NCBI GenBank assembly: GCA_018401455.1
Contig: JAGYKU010000011.1
Coordinates: forward strand, 1-60,420
Length of the DNA stretch: 60,420 nucleotides
DNA from: Flavobacteriales bacterium
GTDB lineage: Bacteria > Bacteroidota > Bacteroidia > Flavobacteriales_D > Parvicellaceae
Direction: 5' to 3'
Shown: positions 9,261 through 17,797 of the stretch, in pieces
Numbering within the stretch: position 1 is the stretch's first letter
How the letters are laid out: the number at the start of each line of letters is the position of its first letter
Notes under the pieces: model-generated
The model's database searches: none
Told to the model about the DNA's origin: nothing
What the model saw: the letters and a program-made list of their open reading frames with translations, nothing else
Made by a program: the position numbers and the translations under genes

Positions 9261-9584
9261 ATGATACAAGTAAGTGATAATGCCAAAAAAAGAGCAATTC
9301 AGTTGATGGACGAAGACGAAAAACCCAACTGTTTTATTAGAGTAGGAGTAAAAGGCGGAGGCTGTTCTGGATTGATGTATGATTTATCTTTCGATAATCA
9401 AATCAATGAAGACGACAAAGAAATTGAAAGCAACGGCATTAAAGTCGTTGTGGACAAAAAGAGCTTTTTATATCTTGTAGGAACTACCTTAGATTATTCA
9501 GGAGGTTTGAATGGAAAAGGTTTTGTATTTGTAAATCCCAATGCTGAAAGAACCTGCGGTTGTGGAGAAAGTTTTTCGTTATAA
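9261..9584 (+). CDS. sufA: A-type iron-sulfur carrier SufA/IscA
   Basis: Fe-S cluster carrier of 107 residues, the normal family length. The three conserved cysteines are visible: Cys35 in GGGCSG, and Cys99 and Cys101 in TCGCGESF. It would accept clusters from the SufBCD scaffold and pass them to apo-enzymes. It is the first gene after the promoter and lies 23 bp before sufB, so it leads the operon. HesB/IscA naming would be equally valid, as the two cannot be separated by sequence alone. Confidence 0.88.
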   Translation: MIQVSDNAKKRAIQLMDEDEKPNCFIRVGVKGGGCSGLMYDLSFDNQINEDDKEIESNGIKVVVDKKSFLYLVGTTLDYSGGLNGKGFVFVNPNAERTCGCGESFSL

Positions 9585-9607
9585 ATTAGAAATTAAAGAA
9601 AGAAGTA

Positions 9608-11059
9608 ATGGGAATGAAATATACAGAGGAGGATTTAAAGGAAGAGTTGAAAACCAAAGAATACGAATTTGGATTCACTACTGACATCGAATCGGACAGA
9701 GCACCCAATGGGATTAATGAAGATATCATAAGGTTTATTTCTGCCAAAAAAGAAGAACCTGAATGGCTTTTAGAATATAGGTTGAACGCATTAAAAGTGT
9801 GGCAAAAAATGGTCGAGCCAGAATGGGCTCACGTAACCTACGAAAAACCTAAATTTCAAGATATTTCTTACTACTCTGCTCCCAAAAAGAAAAAAGAACT
9901 CAAAAGCCTAGATGAGGTAGATCCTGAAATTCTTAAAACAATGGCACGTTTGGGAATTTCATTAGAAGAACAAAAAAAATTGACAGGTGTTGCGGTTGAC
10001 TTTGTGATTGATTCTGTTTCTGTGGCAACTTCATTCAAAGAAAAACTTGGCGAATTGGGAATTATATTTTGCTCGTTTAGCGAAGCAGTAAAAGAACACC
10101 CCGAATTGGTACAAAAATATTTGGGAACAGTTGTTCCAACAGGTGATAATTTTTATGCGGCACTCAACTCAGCAGTGTTTTCAGATGGATCATTTTGCTA
10201 TATCCCAAAAGGAGTAAGATGTCCAATGGAGTTGTCAACATACTTTAGAATCAATGATTCTGGAACGGGACAATTTGAAAGAACATTGGTGATAGCAGAC
10301 GAAGGAAGTTATGTAAGTTACCTCGAAGGTTGTACTGCCCCTCAAAGAGATGAAAACCAACTGCACGCTGCTGTAGTAGAATTAATTGCATTGGACAATG
10401 CAGAGATTAAATACTCAACTGTCCAAAATTGGTATCCTGGAGATAAAAACGGAAAAGGTGGCGTTTTCAATTTTGTGACTAAAAGAGGTATTTGTTATAA
10501 AAATTCAAAAATTTCTTGGACACAAGTAGAAACAGGAAGTGCCATCACTTGGAAATATCCTTCTTGTATTTTGAAAGGCGACAACTCAATTGGAGAGTTT
10601 TATTCTGTAGCGGTGACTAACAATTACCAAATGGCGGACACAGGAACCAAAATGATTCATATTGGAAAAAACACCAAAAGCACCATTATTTCTAAAGGGA
10701 TTAGCGCAGGAAATAGCCACAATTCTTACCGAGGATTAGTAAAAATTGGAAAAGGAGCAACCAATGCAAGAAACTTTTCACAATGTGACTCCCTTTTGAT
10801 GACAGATAGATGTGGTGCACATACCTATCCATATATTGAATGTGAAAATAGCACAGCTCAATTAGAACACGAAGCAACAACGAGTAAGATTGGAGAAGAT
10901 CAGGTGTTCTATTGCAAACAAAGAGGCATCAGCGAAGAAAGAGCCATCAGTTTGATTGTGAATGGATATGCAAAAGAAGTATTGAATAAACTTCCAATGG
11001 AATTTGCTGTTGAGGCACAAAAACTTCTTGAAATTAGTTTAGAAAATTCTGTAGGATAA
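9608..11059 (+). CDS. sufB: Fe-S cluster assembly scaffold SufB
   Basis: Core scaffold subunit of 483 residues, full length for SufB. The C-terminal half contains the expected beta-helix region with the stretch [17 protein letters not shown] and the late motif [19 protein letters not shown]. SufB forms the SufBC2D complex in the cytosol, where the cluster is built using sulfur from SufS and electrons from a flavin. ATG at 9608 is used; an ATG two codons in is also possible. It sits 30 bp before sufC. Confidence 0.96.
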   Translation: MGMKYTEEDLKEELKTKEYEFGFTTDIESDRAPNGINEDIIRFISAKKEEPEWLLEYRLNALKVWQKMVEPEWAHVTYEKPKFQDISYYSAPKKKKELKSLDEVDPEILKTMARLGISLEEQKKLTGVAVDFVIDSVSVATSFKEKLGELGIIFCSFSEAVKEHPELVQKYLGTVVPTGDNFYAALNSAVFSDGSFCYIPKGVRCPMELSTYFRINDSGTGQFERTLVIADEGSYVSYLEGCTAPQRDENQLHAAVVELIALDNAEIKYSTVQNWYPGDKNGKGGVFNFVTKRGICYKNSKISWTQVETGSAITWKYPSCILKGDNSIGEFYSVAVTNNYQMADTGTKMIHIGKNTKSTIISKGISAGNSHNSYRGLVKIGKGATNARNFSQCDSLLMTDRCGAHTYPYIECENSTAQLEHEATTSKIGEDQVFYCKQRGISEERAISLIVNGYAKEVLNKLPMEFAVEAQKLLEISLENSVG

Positions 11060-11089
11060 GAGAAAATAAAAAATTATAAGTAAATTAAA

Positions 11090-11851
11090 ATGAGCAAAAC
11101 AATTATAAATATCAAAAATCTTCACGCTTCAGTAGATGGGAAGGCAATTCTAAAAGGCATCAACTTGGAAGTAAAAGCAGGTGAAGTGCACGCAATTATG
11201 GGACCCAATGGCTCTGGTAAAAGTACACTTTCTTCCGTTTTGGCAGGAAGAGAAGAGTTTGAAGTTACTGACGGTGAAGTAGATTATTTAGGACTTGATT
11301 TATTAGAACTAGAACCTGAAGAAAGAGCTTGGGAAGGTTTGTTTTTGGCTTTTCAATATCCAGTGGAGATTCCAGGTGTTTCGAATATGAATTTTTTGAA
11401 AACTGCTTTGGCTGAAAAAGCAAAACACAAAGGACTAGAGCCAGTTTCTTCAAAAGACTTTTTGAAATTAGTAAAAGAAAAATCTCAATTGGTAGAATTG
11501 AGTGACAAACTCAAAAATCGTTCGGTAAATGAAGGGTTTTCAGGTGGTGAGAAAAAGCGTAACGAAATCTTTCAAATGGCAATGCTTGAACCAAAATTAT
11601 CTATTTTGGATGAAACAGATTCTGGTTTGGACATCGATGCTTTGAGAATTGTAGCCAATGGTGTAAACACGCTTAAAAATGCAGAAAATGCTACGATAGT
11701 GATTACCCATTACCAAAGATTATTGGATTATATCATTCCAGATTTTGTACACGTATTGCACGATGGAAAAATCATCAAAACAGGAGATAAAACGCTTGCT
11801 TTGGAACTCGAAGAGAGAGGATATGATTGGTTGGTAAAAGATTTAGTATAA
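11090..11851 (+). CDS. sufC: Fe-S cluster assembly ATPase SufC
   Basis: ABC-type ATPase of 253 residues that drives conformational change in the SufBCD scaffold rather than membrane transport. Walker A is GPNGSGKST (38-46), the signature is FSGGEKKR and Walker B is [12 protein letters not shown]. In SufC proteins the Walker B ends in DE with this T/S-D-SGLD context, which separates them from transporters. No membrane partner lies nearby. The gene is 11 bp upstream of the sufD start. Confidence 0.96.
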   Translation: MSKTIINIKNLHASVDGKAILKGINLEVKAGEVHAIMGPNGSGKSTLSSVLAGREEFEVTDGEVDYLGLDLLELEPEERAWEGLFLAFQYPVEIPGVSNMNFLKTALAEKAKHKGLEPVSSKDFLKLVKEKSQLVELSDKLKNRSVNEGFSGGEKKRNEIFQMAMLEPKLSILDETDSGLDIDALRIVANGVNTLKNAENATIVITHYQRLLDYIIPDFVHVLHDGKIIKTGDKTLALELEERGYDWLVKDLV

Positions 11852-11862
11852 AAAGCATTACA

Positions 11863-13098
11863 ATGACATTTTTAAAAGAAAAAATATTCGACATCAAAAC
11901 TTCACCCATAGACTCTGTGGAAGTTAAAAACGCACTCACGCAAGTTTCTGAAAGAGAATTTCCACAAAGAAAAACCGAAGATTGGAGGTATGCCAAATTG
12001 GGTAAAATTCTCAACAAAAACTATCAGTTTGACGCTAATGAAGTTAAAGACATTTCCGCTTTTCTAATACCCGATTTAGAGGCAGATTTGGTGGTTTTAG
12101 TCAATGGATTTTATAATGAGCAATGGTCTAATATCAAAAGCCTAGACGGTGTAACGATACTTCCTATTGAAAAAGCAAGTCAATTGGATGCTTTCAAAAA
12201 TCATTTTAATGTTTTAGCAAAAGAAAGTCAAGAGATTTTTACGAGCATCAATACGGCTTACAACCAAGGAGGCGTTTTTGTGGAGGTTGCCAAAAACATT
12301 CAAGTTGAAAGACCGATTTTCATTCTCAATATCAATGCAGGAAATGGAGTGATTAGCAATGCAAGAAATTTAATTGTTGTCGCCCAAAGTTCCGAGTTGA
12401 AAGTCATCCAAAGATATGTAACACAAAACGGAACCGAAAATTTCAACAATGCGCTTACGGAAGTTTTTGTAAAGCAAAATGCGAAAGTGACAATTGAAAA
12501 AATCCAAGATTTCTCGGAGTTTGACAGACAAGTTTGTACAGAAGAAATACATCAAGAAAAAGATTCGAATTTCGTTATCAACACATTTACACTTTCGGGA
12601 GGATTTGTCAGAAATGGGTTAAACATCAAAGTTGATGGAACCAATTGTTATTCCGAAATGAATGGATTATTCATTGGAAAAGGCGAGCAGTTTATCGACA
12701 ATCACACTCGAATTGACCATTTAAAAAGCAATTGTATTTCTAGCGAACTGTACAAAGGCATTCTTAAAGACAGTGCTACGGGTGTTTTCAACGGAAAGGT
12801 CATTGTGCACAAAGACGCACAAGTTATTGAAGCCTATCAACAAAACAAAAATGTATTGTTGTCAGACACTGCTACGATGAACACCAAGCCAGAATTGGAA
12901 ATTTTTGCAGATGATGTAAAATGCAGTCACGGAACCACTACCGGACAATTTGACGAAGAAGCCATTTTCTATCTACAAGCAAGAGGAATAAGCAAAAATG
13001 CAGCGAAAGAGATGCTGATTGGCGCTTTTGCAAACGAAGTTATAGAAAAAATTAGTATTGATGCCGTAAAAGATTTTGTGTTGGCAAAATTGGCTTAA
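11863..13098 (+). CDS. sufD: Fe-S cluster assembly protein SufD
   Basis: Scaffold partner of SufB, 411 residues from the ATG at 11863. The N-terminus has the RKTEDWRYAKLGKIL motif typical of SufD, and the C-terminal half shows the beta-helix stretch with KCSHGTTTGQFDEEAIFYL, the SufD hallmark. The reading frame runs 36 bases further up into sufC, but the ATG gives no overlap and is the better start. In related genomes sufS and often sufE follow; here the next gene is on the opposite strand only 11 bp away, so the operon ends at sufD. Confidence 0.94.
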   Translation: MTFLKEKIFDIKTSPIDSVEVKNALTQVSEREFPQRKTEDWRYAKLGKILNKNYQFDANEVKDISAFLIPDLEADLVVLVNGFYNEQWSNIKSLDGVTILPIEKASQLDAFKNHFNVLAKESQEIFTSINTAYNQGGVFVEVAKNIQVERPIFILNINAGNGVISNARNLIVVAQSSELKVIQRYVTQNGTENFNNALTEVFVKQNAKVTIEKIQDFSEFDRQVCTEEIHQEKDSNFVINTFTLSGGFVRNGLNIKVDGTNCYSEMNGLFIGKGEQFIDNHTRIDHLKSNCISSELYKGILKDSATGVFNGKVIVHKDAQVIEAYQQNKNVLLSDTATMNTKPELEIFADDVKCSHGTTTGQFDEEAIFYLQARGISKNAAKEMLIGAFANEVIEKISIDAVKDFVLAKLA

Positions 13099-13109
13099 AA
13101 AATTATTTG

Positions 13110-13913
13110 TCACTCCGAAAACTCCACCGTTATCGTATCGTTCAATTTAATGCCAAATAATTTGTTGGCGCCACCTCCCGAACCGTCCACTCCTTTGTTG
13201 ATGGCAATTTCTAAGAAACCCGAGTTGCTAAAAATAGCCACTTTTTCGCCTTCGGGCACTTCGCTGTATTTTTTGTGAATTTTTGAAATCGTATAGTCTG
13301 CTCGAGTAAGATAAATCTTAAAACTCCTTCCGTTGGCTACTTCTTCAAAAGTTTCTTTGTTAATATTGGTTATTAAGTTTCCATAAGCATCGATGTAAGA
13401 AACCGTTCCTTTAATCACATTGGCTTCTACTGTCGCTCTAAACAAATGCCTTCTATTGAGTTGTGTCACTTTTTTACCAAGAGTTGCAATCGAAATATTT
13501 CTCGACAATTTACTAGCAACCTCTACAAAAATGTTTTTAGTTGGAAAAGACTGAGATAAATGTAGGTAGTCATTAGCATCTATTTCGTAGATATGTTCTG
13601 GTGCTTCATTAAATACCAAAGAAAATAAACCATTATCTGCTCCAATAAAAAAATGACCTTCGTGTTGTATCACAATATGCTTTACGTGTTCCGTTTCTTC
13701 GGGGTTCACACCCAATATATGAATTGTCCCCACAGGGAAATCTTTATAACAGTTTTTTAATACATAAGAAGCATGCGCAATGTCGAAAGGTCTGATTTCA
13801 TGACTAATGTCCACCACCAAAACCTCTTTCATTTTGGAATATATAGCGCCTTTAATAGAAGCAACATAGTAGTCCTTGTTGCCCATATCTGTTATTAAAG
13901 TGACGATTCTCAA
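13110..13913 (-). CDS. SAM hydroxide adenosyltransferase family protein (DUF62)
   Basis: Enzyme of 267 residues in the family that splits S-adenosylmethionine to adenosine and methionine using water, related to fluorinase and chlorinase. Visible features are the N-terminal TLITDMGNKDYYVASIKG, the VDISHEI motif and IGADNGLFSLVF, followed by a C-terminal beta barrel domain with GNLITNI. Ordinary family members are hydrolases; nothing here points to halogen use. It is convergent with sufD, and there is no clear hairpin terminator in the 11-bp gap. Its physiological role is poorly known in all bacteria. Confidence 0.88.
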   Translation of the reverse strand: MRIVTLITDMGNKDYYVASIKGAIYSKMKEVLVVDISHEIRPFDIAHASYVLKNCYKDFPVGTIHILGVNPEETEHVKHIVIQHEGHFFIGADNGLFSLVFNEAPEHIYEIDANDYLHLSQSFPTKNIFVEVASKLSRNISIATLGKKVTQLNRRHLFRATVEANVIKGTVSYIDAYGNLITNINKETFEEVANGRSFKIYLTRADYTISKIHKKYSEVPEGEKVAIFSNSGFLEIAINKGVDGSGGGANKLFGIKLNDTITVEFSE

Positions 13914-14015
13914 AATGGCTTAATTTTTTATATGCATCAAAATGACTAAAAAAAACAATAGTGTATTTACATTTTAAATAAATTTGCAAACAACATAAAT
14001 TTAATTATTCTCAAT

Positions 14016-14948
14016 TTGATAGAAAAAACAATAGACCTAAGTGGCACAGATGCCTTAACATTTCTAGGAGTACGCAACGCAAATTTAAAAATTTTAGAGT
14101 TAAATTTCCCAAAAGTTAAATTCATCAATAGAGGAAGTCAATTGTTAATTTTGGGCGAAGAAAACGAACTTAATTTAGTAGAGGTTAAAATTAACGCACT
14201 TATTGAACATATCGAAAAGTACAATACACTTTCTGAAAATAACCTTTATAATATTTTAGAAAAAACCAAAGAAGAAGTTATTTTCGAGTCCAAAGGAGAT
14301 GAAATATTGGTTTATGGAAACAAAGGACTCAACGTCAAAGCAAGAACACTCAACCAGAGAAAGTTGGTGGACATGATTGACGAAAATGATATGGTTTTTG
14401 CAATTGGTCCTGCAGGTACAGGAAAAACATACACCGCTGTAGCTTTAGCAGTAAGAGCACTCAAAAATAAAGAAGTAAGAAAGATAATCCTCACAAGACC
14501 TGCGGTAGAAGCGGGAGAAAATTTAGGATTTTTACCAGGCGATTTAAAAGAAAAATTAGACCCTTATTTGCAACCTTTGTATGATGGGTTGAGAGATATG
14601 ATTCCTGCAGAAAAATTAGCAGATTATATAGAAACAGGAGTCATTCAGATTGCCCCATTGGCATTTATGCGTGGAAGAACCCTGGATAATGCTTTTGTAA
14701 TTTTGGATGAAGGGCAAAACGCTACAGAAAACCAAATGAAAATGTTTTTAACTAGAATGGGAAAGTCCGCAAAGTTTATCATTACGGGAGATGTTTCTCA
14801 AATAGATTTACCCAAAAATCAAAAATCTGGATTGCAAAAAGCAAAAGACACATTGCAAGGCATAGAAGGAATAGGCTTTGTATTTCTTGATGCACAAGAT
14901 GTAGTAAGACACAAATTAGTAAAGAAAATCATTAAAGCATTTGAGTAA
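14016..14948 (+). CDS. phoH: PhoH family ATPase
   Basis: P-loop ATPase of 310 residues, normal for bacterial PhoH/YbeZ. The N-terminal 100 residues are a KH-like RNA-binding region. Walker A is GPAGTGKT (131-138), followed by DEGQNAT and TGDVSQIDLP. The family is linked to RNA handling, including ribosome or RNA-decay roles with YbeY. The start appears to be TTG at 14016, since no ATG fits the usual N-terminus MIEKxIxL. A possible -7 element TAAATTTG lies at 13979-13986. It diverges from the SAM-hydrolase gene. Confidence 0.9.
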   Translation: MIEKTIDLSGTDALTFLGVRNANLKILELNFPKVKFINRGSQLLILGEENELNLVEVKINALIEHIEKYNTLSENNLYNILEKTKEEVIFESKGDEILVYGNKGLNVKARTLNQRKLVDMIDENDMVFAIGPAGTGKTYTAVALAVRALKNKEVRKIILTRPAVEAGENLGFLPGDLKEKLDPYLQPLYDGLRDMIPAEKLADYIETGVIQIAPLAFMRGRTLDNAFVILDEGQNATENQMKMFLTRMGKSAKFIITGDVSQIDLPKNQKSGLQKAKDTLQGIEGIGFVFLDAQDVVRHKLVKKIIKAFE

Positions 14949-14975
14949 ATTCTTCAAACACCAAACATCAAAAAT

Positions 14976-15198
14976 ATGTCCTATCTAAAAGCAACTAACG
15001 ATTTATACAGAAAAGCAGCAACAACTCCAGATGTTGGATTATGCTGTACAACCAATCCCATTTGGCAATTGCTAGGTATTAAAATTCCAACCATCATGTA
15101 GGAAATGAATTATGAATGTGTAAATGCCGAAACCAAAGTCACTTGTTATAAGAAACCTTCAAACTTTATTCTAGTTGTGTTTAGTAAGAATGGTATAT
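14976..15198 (+). pseudogene. Remnant of a methyltransferase gene
   Basis: An ATG at 14976 opens a 41-residue frame containing LYRKAATTPDVGLCCTTNPI and KIPTIM, then stops at TAG 15099-15101. Reading through, the next residues are EMNY. I recognise this as the N-terminus of the methyltransferases that begin with a TPxxGLCCTTxPxW ... KIPxIMxEMNYGCG block, often annotated as arsenite or arsenosugar methyltransferase-like, normally several hundred residues. Nothing of the SAM-binding domain remains; the frame drifts and ends by 15198. The stop and missing domain mark it as a decayed fragment. The family call rests on memory of that block. Confidence 0.55.
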
Positions 15199-15294
15199 AA
15201 AGTTAAAAAAATCTTGTTGTGTTTTTTTAACAACTCCCCTACACAATACTAGCACGGTTATTGTTAATTTTGGATGAACTTAAATTTATACCCT

Positions 15295-15966
15295 ATGAGA
15301 AAATTAATTCTTATTTCTTTAGCAGCATTATTCTTTGTATTTACATTTGCCAATTTAGCCCCTAGAGTTGTTTCAAAATATGCTTTTCCTAATACTGAAA
15401 GCGAAAACAATAAATTTGATGAAAGCATTCTAAAAGAAGGAGATGTAATTTTCCAAACAGATAATTACGGACAGTCTTTAGCAGTTCAAAAAGCCACAGG
15501 ATCTAAATACAGCCATGTTGGAATTTTATTCAAAGAAAATGGTCAATGGTATGTTTATGAAGCAGTGCAACCCGTAACCAAAACGCAGCTTACCAAATTT
15601 ATTCTCAAAGGAGATAAAGGAAATATCACTATTTCGAGGTACAAAAACAGTGAAGTTCTAACTCCAGAAAATATTGAAACAATGAAAGCCTTTTTCAAAA
15701 GAGTAAAAGGAAAAGACTACGATCTACTTTTCGAATGGTCTGATGACAAATGGTATTGCTCTGAATTGGTTTGGAAAATGTACAACGCTATTGGTGTTCA
15801 AATAAGCGATTACGAAAAATTTGGTCAGTTCAACTTTGACGACCCTTTTGTTCAAAAAATCGTAAATGAACGCTTCAAAAATGGCATCAACGAAGAAGAA
15901 ACTGTCGTCACTCCCAAAGGCATTCACGAATCTCCAGAGATGGTAGAGGTTTACACAAATTATTAA
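15295..15966 (+). CDS. YiiX-like permuted papain-type amidase, exported
   Basis: Protein of 223 residues from the ATG at 15295; the frame extends seven codons further up to 15274 but the ATG gives a clean signal sequence or anchor (residues 3-20). The permuted NlpC/P60 layout is visible: EGDVIFQT, then SHVGILF with His74 as catalytic base, and WYCSELVW with Cys155 as nucleophile. Relatives (YiiX, DUF830) are cysteine peptidases or amidases, some acting on cell-wall peptides or lipids. The upstream sequence is the methyltransferase remnant and the downstream sequence is repeat-rich, so it is monocistronic. Confidence 0.8.
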   Translation: MRKLILISLAALFFVFTFANLAPRVVSKYAFPNTESENNKFDESILKEGDVIFQTDNYGQSLAVQKATGSKYSHVGILFKENGQWYVYEAVQPVTKTQLTKFILKGDKGNITISRYKNSEVLTPENIETMKAFFKRVKGKDYDLLFEWSDDKWYCSELVWKMYNAIGVQISDYEKFGQFNFDDPFVQKIVNERFKNGINEEETVVTPKGIHESPEMVEVYTNY

Positions 15967-16023
15967 AAATTAAATTGAGTATACACTTTTGTACCACTAA
16001 TTCTTTTTATGCTGAATAAACTA

Positions 16024-16120
16024 ATGTCATTCCGACCGCAGTGAATGAATCTTTAAGGTAATAGCTTGACTTTGTCGAACTTCGTTTCTCAACTTCATTT
16101 TAATTCGTTCGAAGTGACAT
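16024..16120. repeat. Imperfect inverted repeat, REP-like
   Basis: ATGTCATTCCGA at 16024-16035 pairs imperfectly with TTCGAAGTGACAT at 16108-16120, and the loop contains further TTCG-rich words (GTCGAACTTCG). It lies in an intergenic stretch of almost 500 bp. The composition resembles the short intergenic palindromes scattered through flavobacterial genomes. It could act as a transcription end for the YiiX-like gene, but there is no clean T-tract. Confidence 0.45.
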
Positions 16121-16126
16121 AAACAT

Positions 16127-16221
16127 TTTATTTTCAGTTGGAGTTAGCGTGTGAGTTTTGAGGGGTTATTTTTCGTGTAAGTATGTCGCTCTTGCTCCAT
16201 ACTCACACTCAAAACTGTTTT
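16127..16221. repeat. 95-bp direct repeat, copy 1
   Basis: A 95-bp sequence that recurs at 16356-16450 with three substitutions and no indels. It contains GTGTGAG then TTTTGAG on the left and CTCACAC then TCAAAACT on the right, so two alternative hairpins can form, one using the GTGTGAG arm and one using the AGTTTTGAG arm. No open frame spans it. Function unknown. Confidence 0.8.
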
Positions 16222-16355
16222 TTTACTGATCTTTAGTCGTCCTATCTAACTCAATATTTGAATTTAATTCATTTATAGATTTATTATATTCTTTGGCTTT
16301 TTGATATACAGTTAGTTTCTCGAAATCAAACATAATTTAGGGTTTTTTTAGTGTG

Positions 16356-16450
16356 TTTATTTTCTGTTGGAGTTAGAGTGTGAGTTTTGAGGGGTTATTT
16401 TTTGTGTAAGTATGTCGCTCTTGCTCCATACTCACACTCAAAACTGTTTT
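16356..16450. repeat. 95-bp direct repeat, copy 2, next to tRNA-Arg
   Basis: Second copy of the unit at 16127. Here the outer arms are perfect (GAGTGTGAGT with ACTCACACTC). It ends two bases before the 3' end of the minus-strand tRNA-Arg, so on that strand it directly follows the tRNA and could act in tRNA 3' processing or termination. About 130 bp of featureless AT-rich sequence separates the two copies. Confidence 0.8.
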
Positions 16451-16451
16451 G

Positions 16452-16525
16452 TGACCCAGGAGGGAGTCGAACCCCCAACCAACAGAGCCGAAATCTGCCA
16501 TTCTATCCAGTTGAACTACTGAGCC
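16452..16525 (-). tRNA. tRNA-Arg (anticodon UCG)
   Basis: 74-nt cloverleaf read on the minus strand. Acceptor GGCTCAG pairs with CTGGGTC (two wobble pairs). The D arm is GTTC...GAAT, the anticodon stem GCAGA/TCTGT with loop TTTCGGC, the T arm GGGGG-TTCGACT-CCCTC, and the discriminator is A. Anticodon positions 34-36 are TCG, which reads CGA and CGG arginine codons. CCA is not encoded, as is common in this phylum. Confidence 0.9.
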
Positions 16526-16551
16526 ATTTTTTCTTTTCAAAAAGTTCAGTT

Positions 16552-16607
16552 GAAATCTGCCATTCTATCTCTACCTATCGGCAGACTGGCATTTGAACTA
16601 CTGAGCC
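16552..16607 (-). pseudogene. Broken 5' half of the tRNA-Arg with an insertion
   Basis: On the minus strand, the first 15 bases of the neighbouring tRNA (GGCTCAGTAGTTCAA) are repeated at 16607-16593, followed by about 23 foreign bases containing TCTGCCGATAGG, then GATAGAATGGCAGATTTC, which matches the tRNA up to its anticodon loop. There is no T arm or acceptor 3' strand, so it is not functional. The foreign stretch carries a palindrome-like word (CCTATCGGCAGA at 16574-16585 on plus) that recurs with one change at 53327-53338. Confidence 0.75.
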
Positions 16608-16644
16608 AATTAGTATACAAAAATAAAAATAAATTTGATAGCAT

Positions 16645-17382
16645 TTACGCTTTTGCTAAAACAGATTGCGTAATGGTCTTTTCTACAGATTCTAATAATT
16701 CTTTTAAATCCATAGAACTTGCTTTAATTGGTTTTAAAACCTCGATACTAATTTTATTGAAAACGCCCAAAGGGAAATTCCCATGTCTGAACATTTTCCA
16801 TGAACCTTGAATGCTTATAGGAACGATGAGCGCATCGGGATTGAATTTTAAAATGGTTTCTAAACCTGCCTTTGAAAAATATTTTGGAGTATCTCCTTTA
16901 CTTCTAGTACCTTCAGGAAAAATGATGGTGGACCATTTTTTTTGATTGATTTTTTTGGCAAATTTTTCAAGTGTTTCAAGCGCTTTAACTTTGTCTTTTC
17001 TATCTATCAATGCAGCACCTCCATGTCTCAAATTAAAAGAAATACTAGGAATGCCTTTACCTAGTTCTTTTTTAGCTACAAATTTTGCATGAAATTTTCT
17101 CAAATACCATATCAAAGGTGGAATGTCGAACATGCTTTGATGATTAGATACAAAAACGATGGTTTCGTTTTCGGGCAATTGAAATTTATTTTCAAAAACA
17201 AAACGATTACCTAGTATATAAGTTGATTTCATCAACAAGAAATTCAAAAAATCTACTACTTTTTTGTGCCCATTATAGCCAAATATCTTAAGCGAAATCC
17301 ATTGAATTGGATGGAAAATACCCAAAAGAAAATAAAAAACAAGACCAAAAATAGGGGTGAGCAAAACTCCAAGAATTTTCAT
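16645..17382 (-). CDS. plsC: 1-acyl-glycerol-3-phosphate acyltransferase (PlsC type)
   Basis: Membrane-associated acyltransferase of 245 residues that would make phosphatidic acid from lysophosphatidic acid in phospholipid synthesis. The acyltransferase motifs are visible: NHQSMFD (80-86, the HX4D catalytic pair His81/Asp86) and FPEGTRS (154-160). Residues 5-25 form an N-terminal membrane segment. The first 49 bp of the coding sequence belong to the left end of the large tandem duplication, so a noisy stub of this 5' end reappears at about 19680-19722. Confidence 0.85.
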   Translation of the reverse strand: MKILGVLLTPIFGLVFYFLLGIFHPIQWISLKIFGYNGHKKVVDFLNFLLMKSTYILGNRFVFENKFQLPENETIVFVSNHQSMFDIPPLIWYLRKFHAKFVAKKELGKGIPSISFNLRHGGAALIDRKDKVKALETLEKFAKKINQKKWSTIIFPEGTRSKGDTPKYFSKAGLETILKFNPDALIVPISIQGSWKMFRHGNFPLGVFNKISIEVLKPIKASSMDLKELLESVEKTITQSVLAKA

Positions 17383-17390
17383 GTATGAAT

Positions 17391-17404
17391 CGTAAATATT
17401 TACG
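17391..17404. promoter_or_regulatory. 14-bp perfect palindrome upstream of plsC
   Basis: CGTAAATATTTACG at 17391-17404 is a perfect palindrome that begins nine bases upstream of the plsC ATG. It could be an operator or simply an AT-rich coincidence. It is kept intact in the noisy second copy of this block (about 19728-19741), which otherwise has many indels. No regulator is known for it. Confidence 0.35.
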
Positions 17405-17595
17405 CAAAATTACTCCGTAATAATCAACTTGAGCACCCATTTTCTATTTGTTTATGAATTCTTAACCTTTTGTTTTTGTAAAACTCCTTAAATCATCCAA
17501 TTATTACATTTTCCACAAAAGGAAGAATGCAAATTAATTAATCGTTACATTTTGGAGTGAATTTTCAAAAAAAGCATTTATATTAAAATAATACT

Positions 17596-17603
17596 TAACT
17601 TTG
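17596..17603 (+). promoter_or_regulatory. Possible -7 element for DUF4290-murA
   Basis: TAACTTTG matches TAnnTTTG and lies about 195 bases before the DUF4290 start in an otherwise featureless 415-bp gap between two divergent genes. No TTTG stands 19 bases upstream, so the match is partial. The long leader carries no obvious riboswitch or small frame. Confidence 0.35.
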
Positions 17604-17797
17604 AAATCGCAAAACCAAATGCAAACACCTTTTCTATGGTAAAATTTGAACTTTACACATAGTTTTCAAGGAAGCAATAGTTTTAGAAATAAAGAATAAA
17701 TTCACAGATGAAACGAGGCGTACTAAATAGTTTAATACACAGAAGTATGAAAATAAGCGAGTTCCATCTAACCAATTTATCACAAAAAAAATAACAG

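Noticed and set aside
13110-13913. Fluorinase or chlorinase
   Set aside because: The sequence fits the common SAM-hydrolysing DUF62 group; nothing visible supports halogen specificity.
17391-17404. Origin- or phage-type attachment site at the 14-bp palindrome
   Set aside because: No iterons, DnaA boxes or integrase are nearby; the AT-rich palindrome is too short to claim more.
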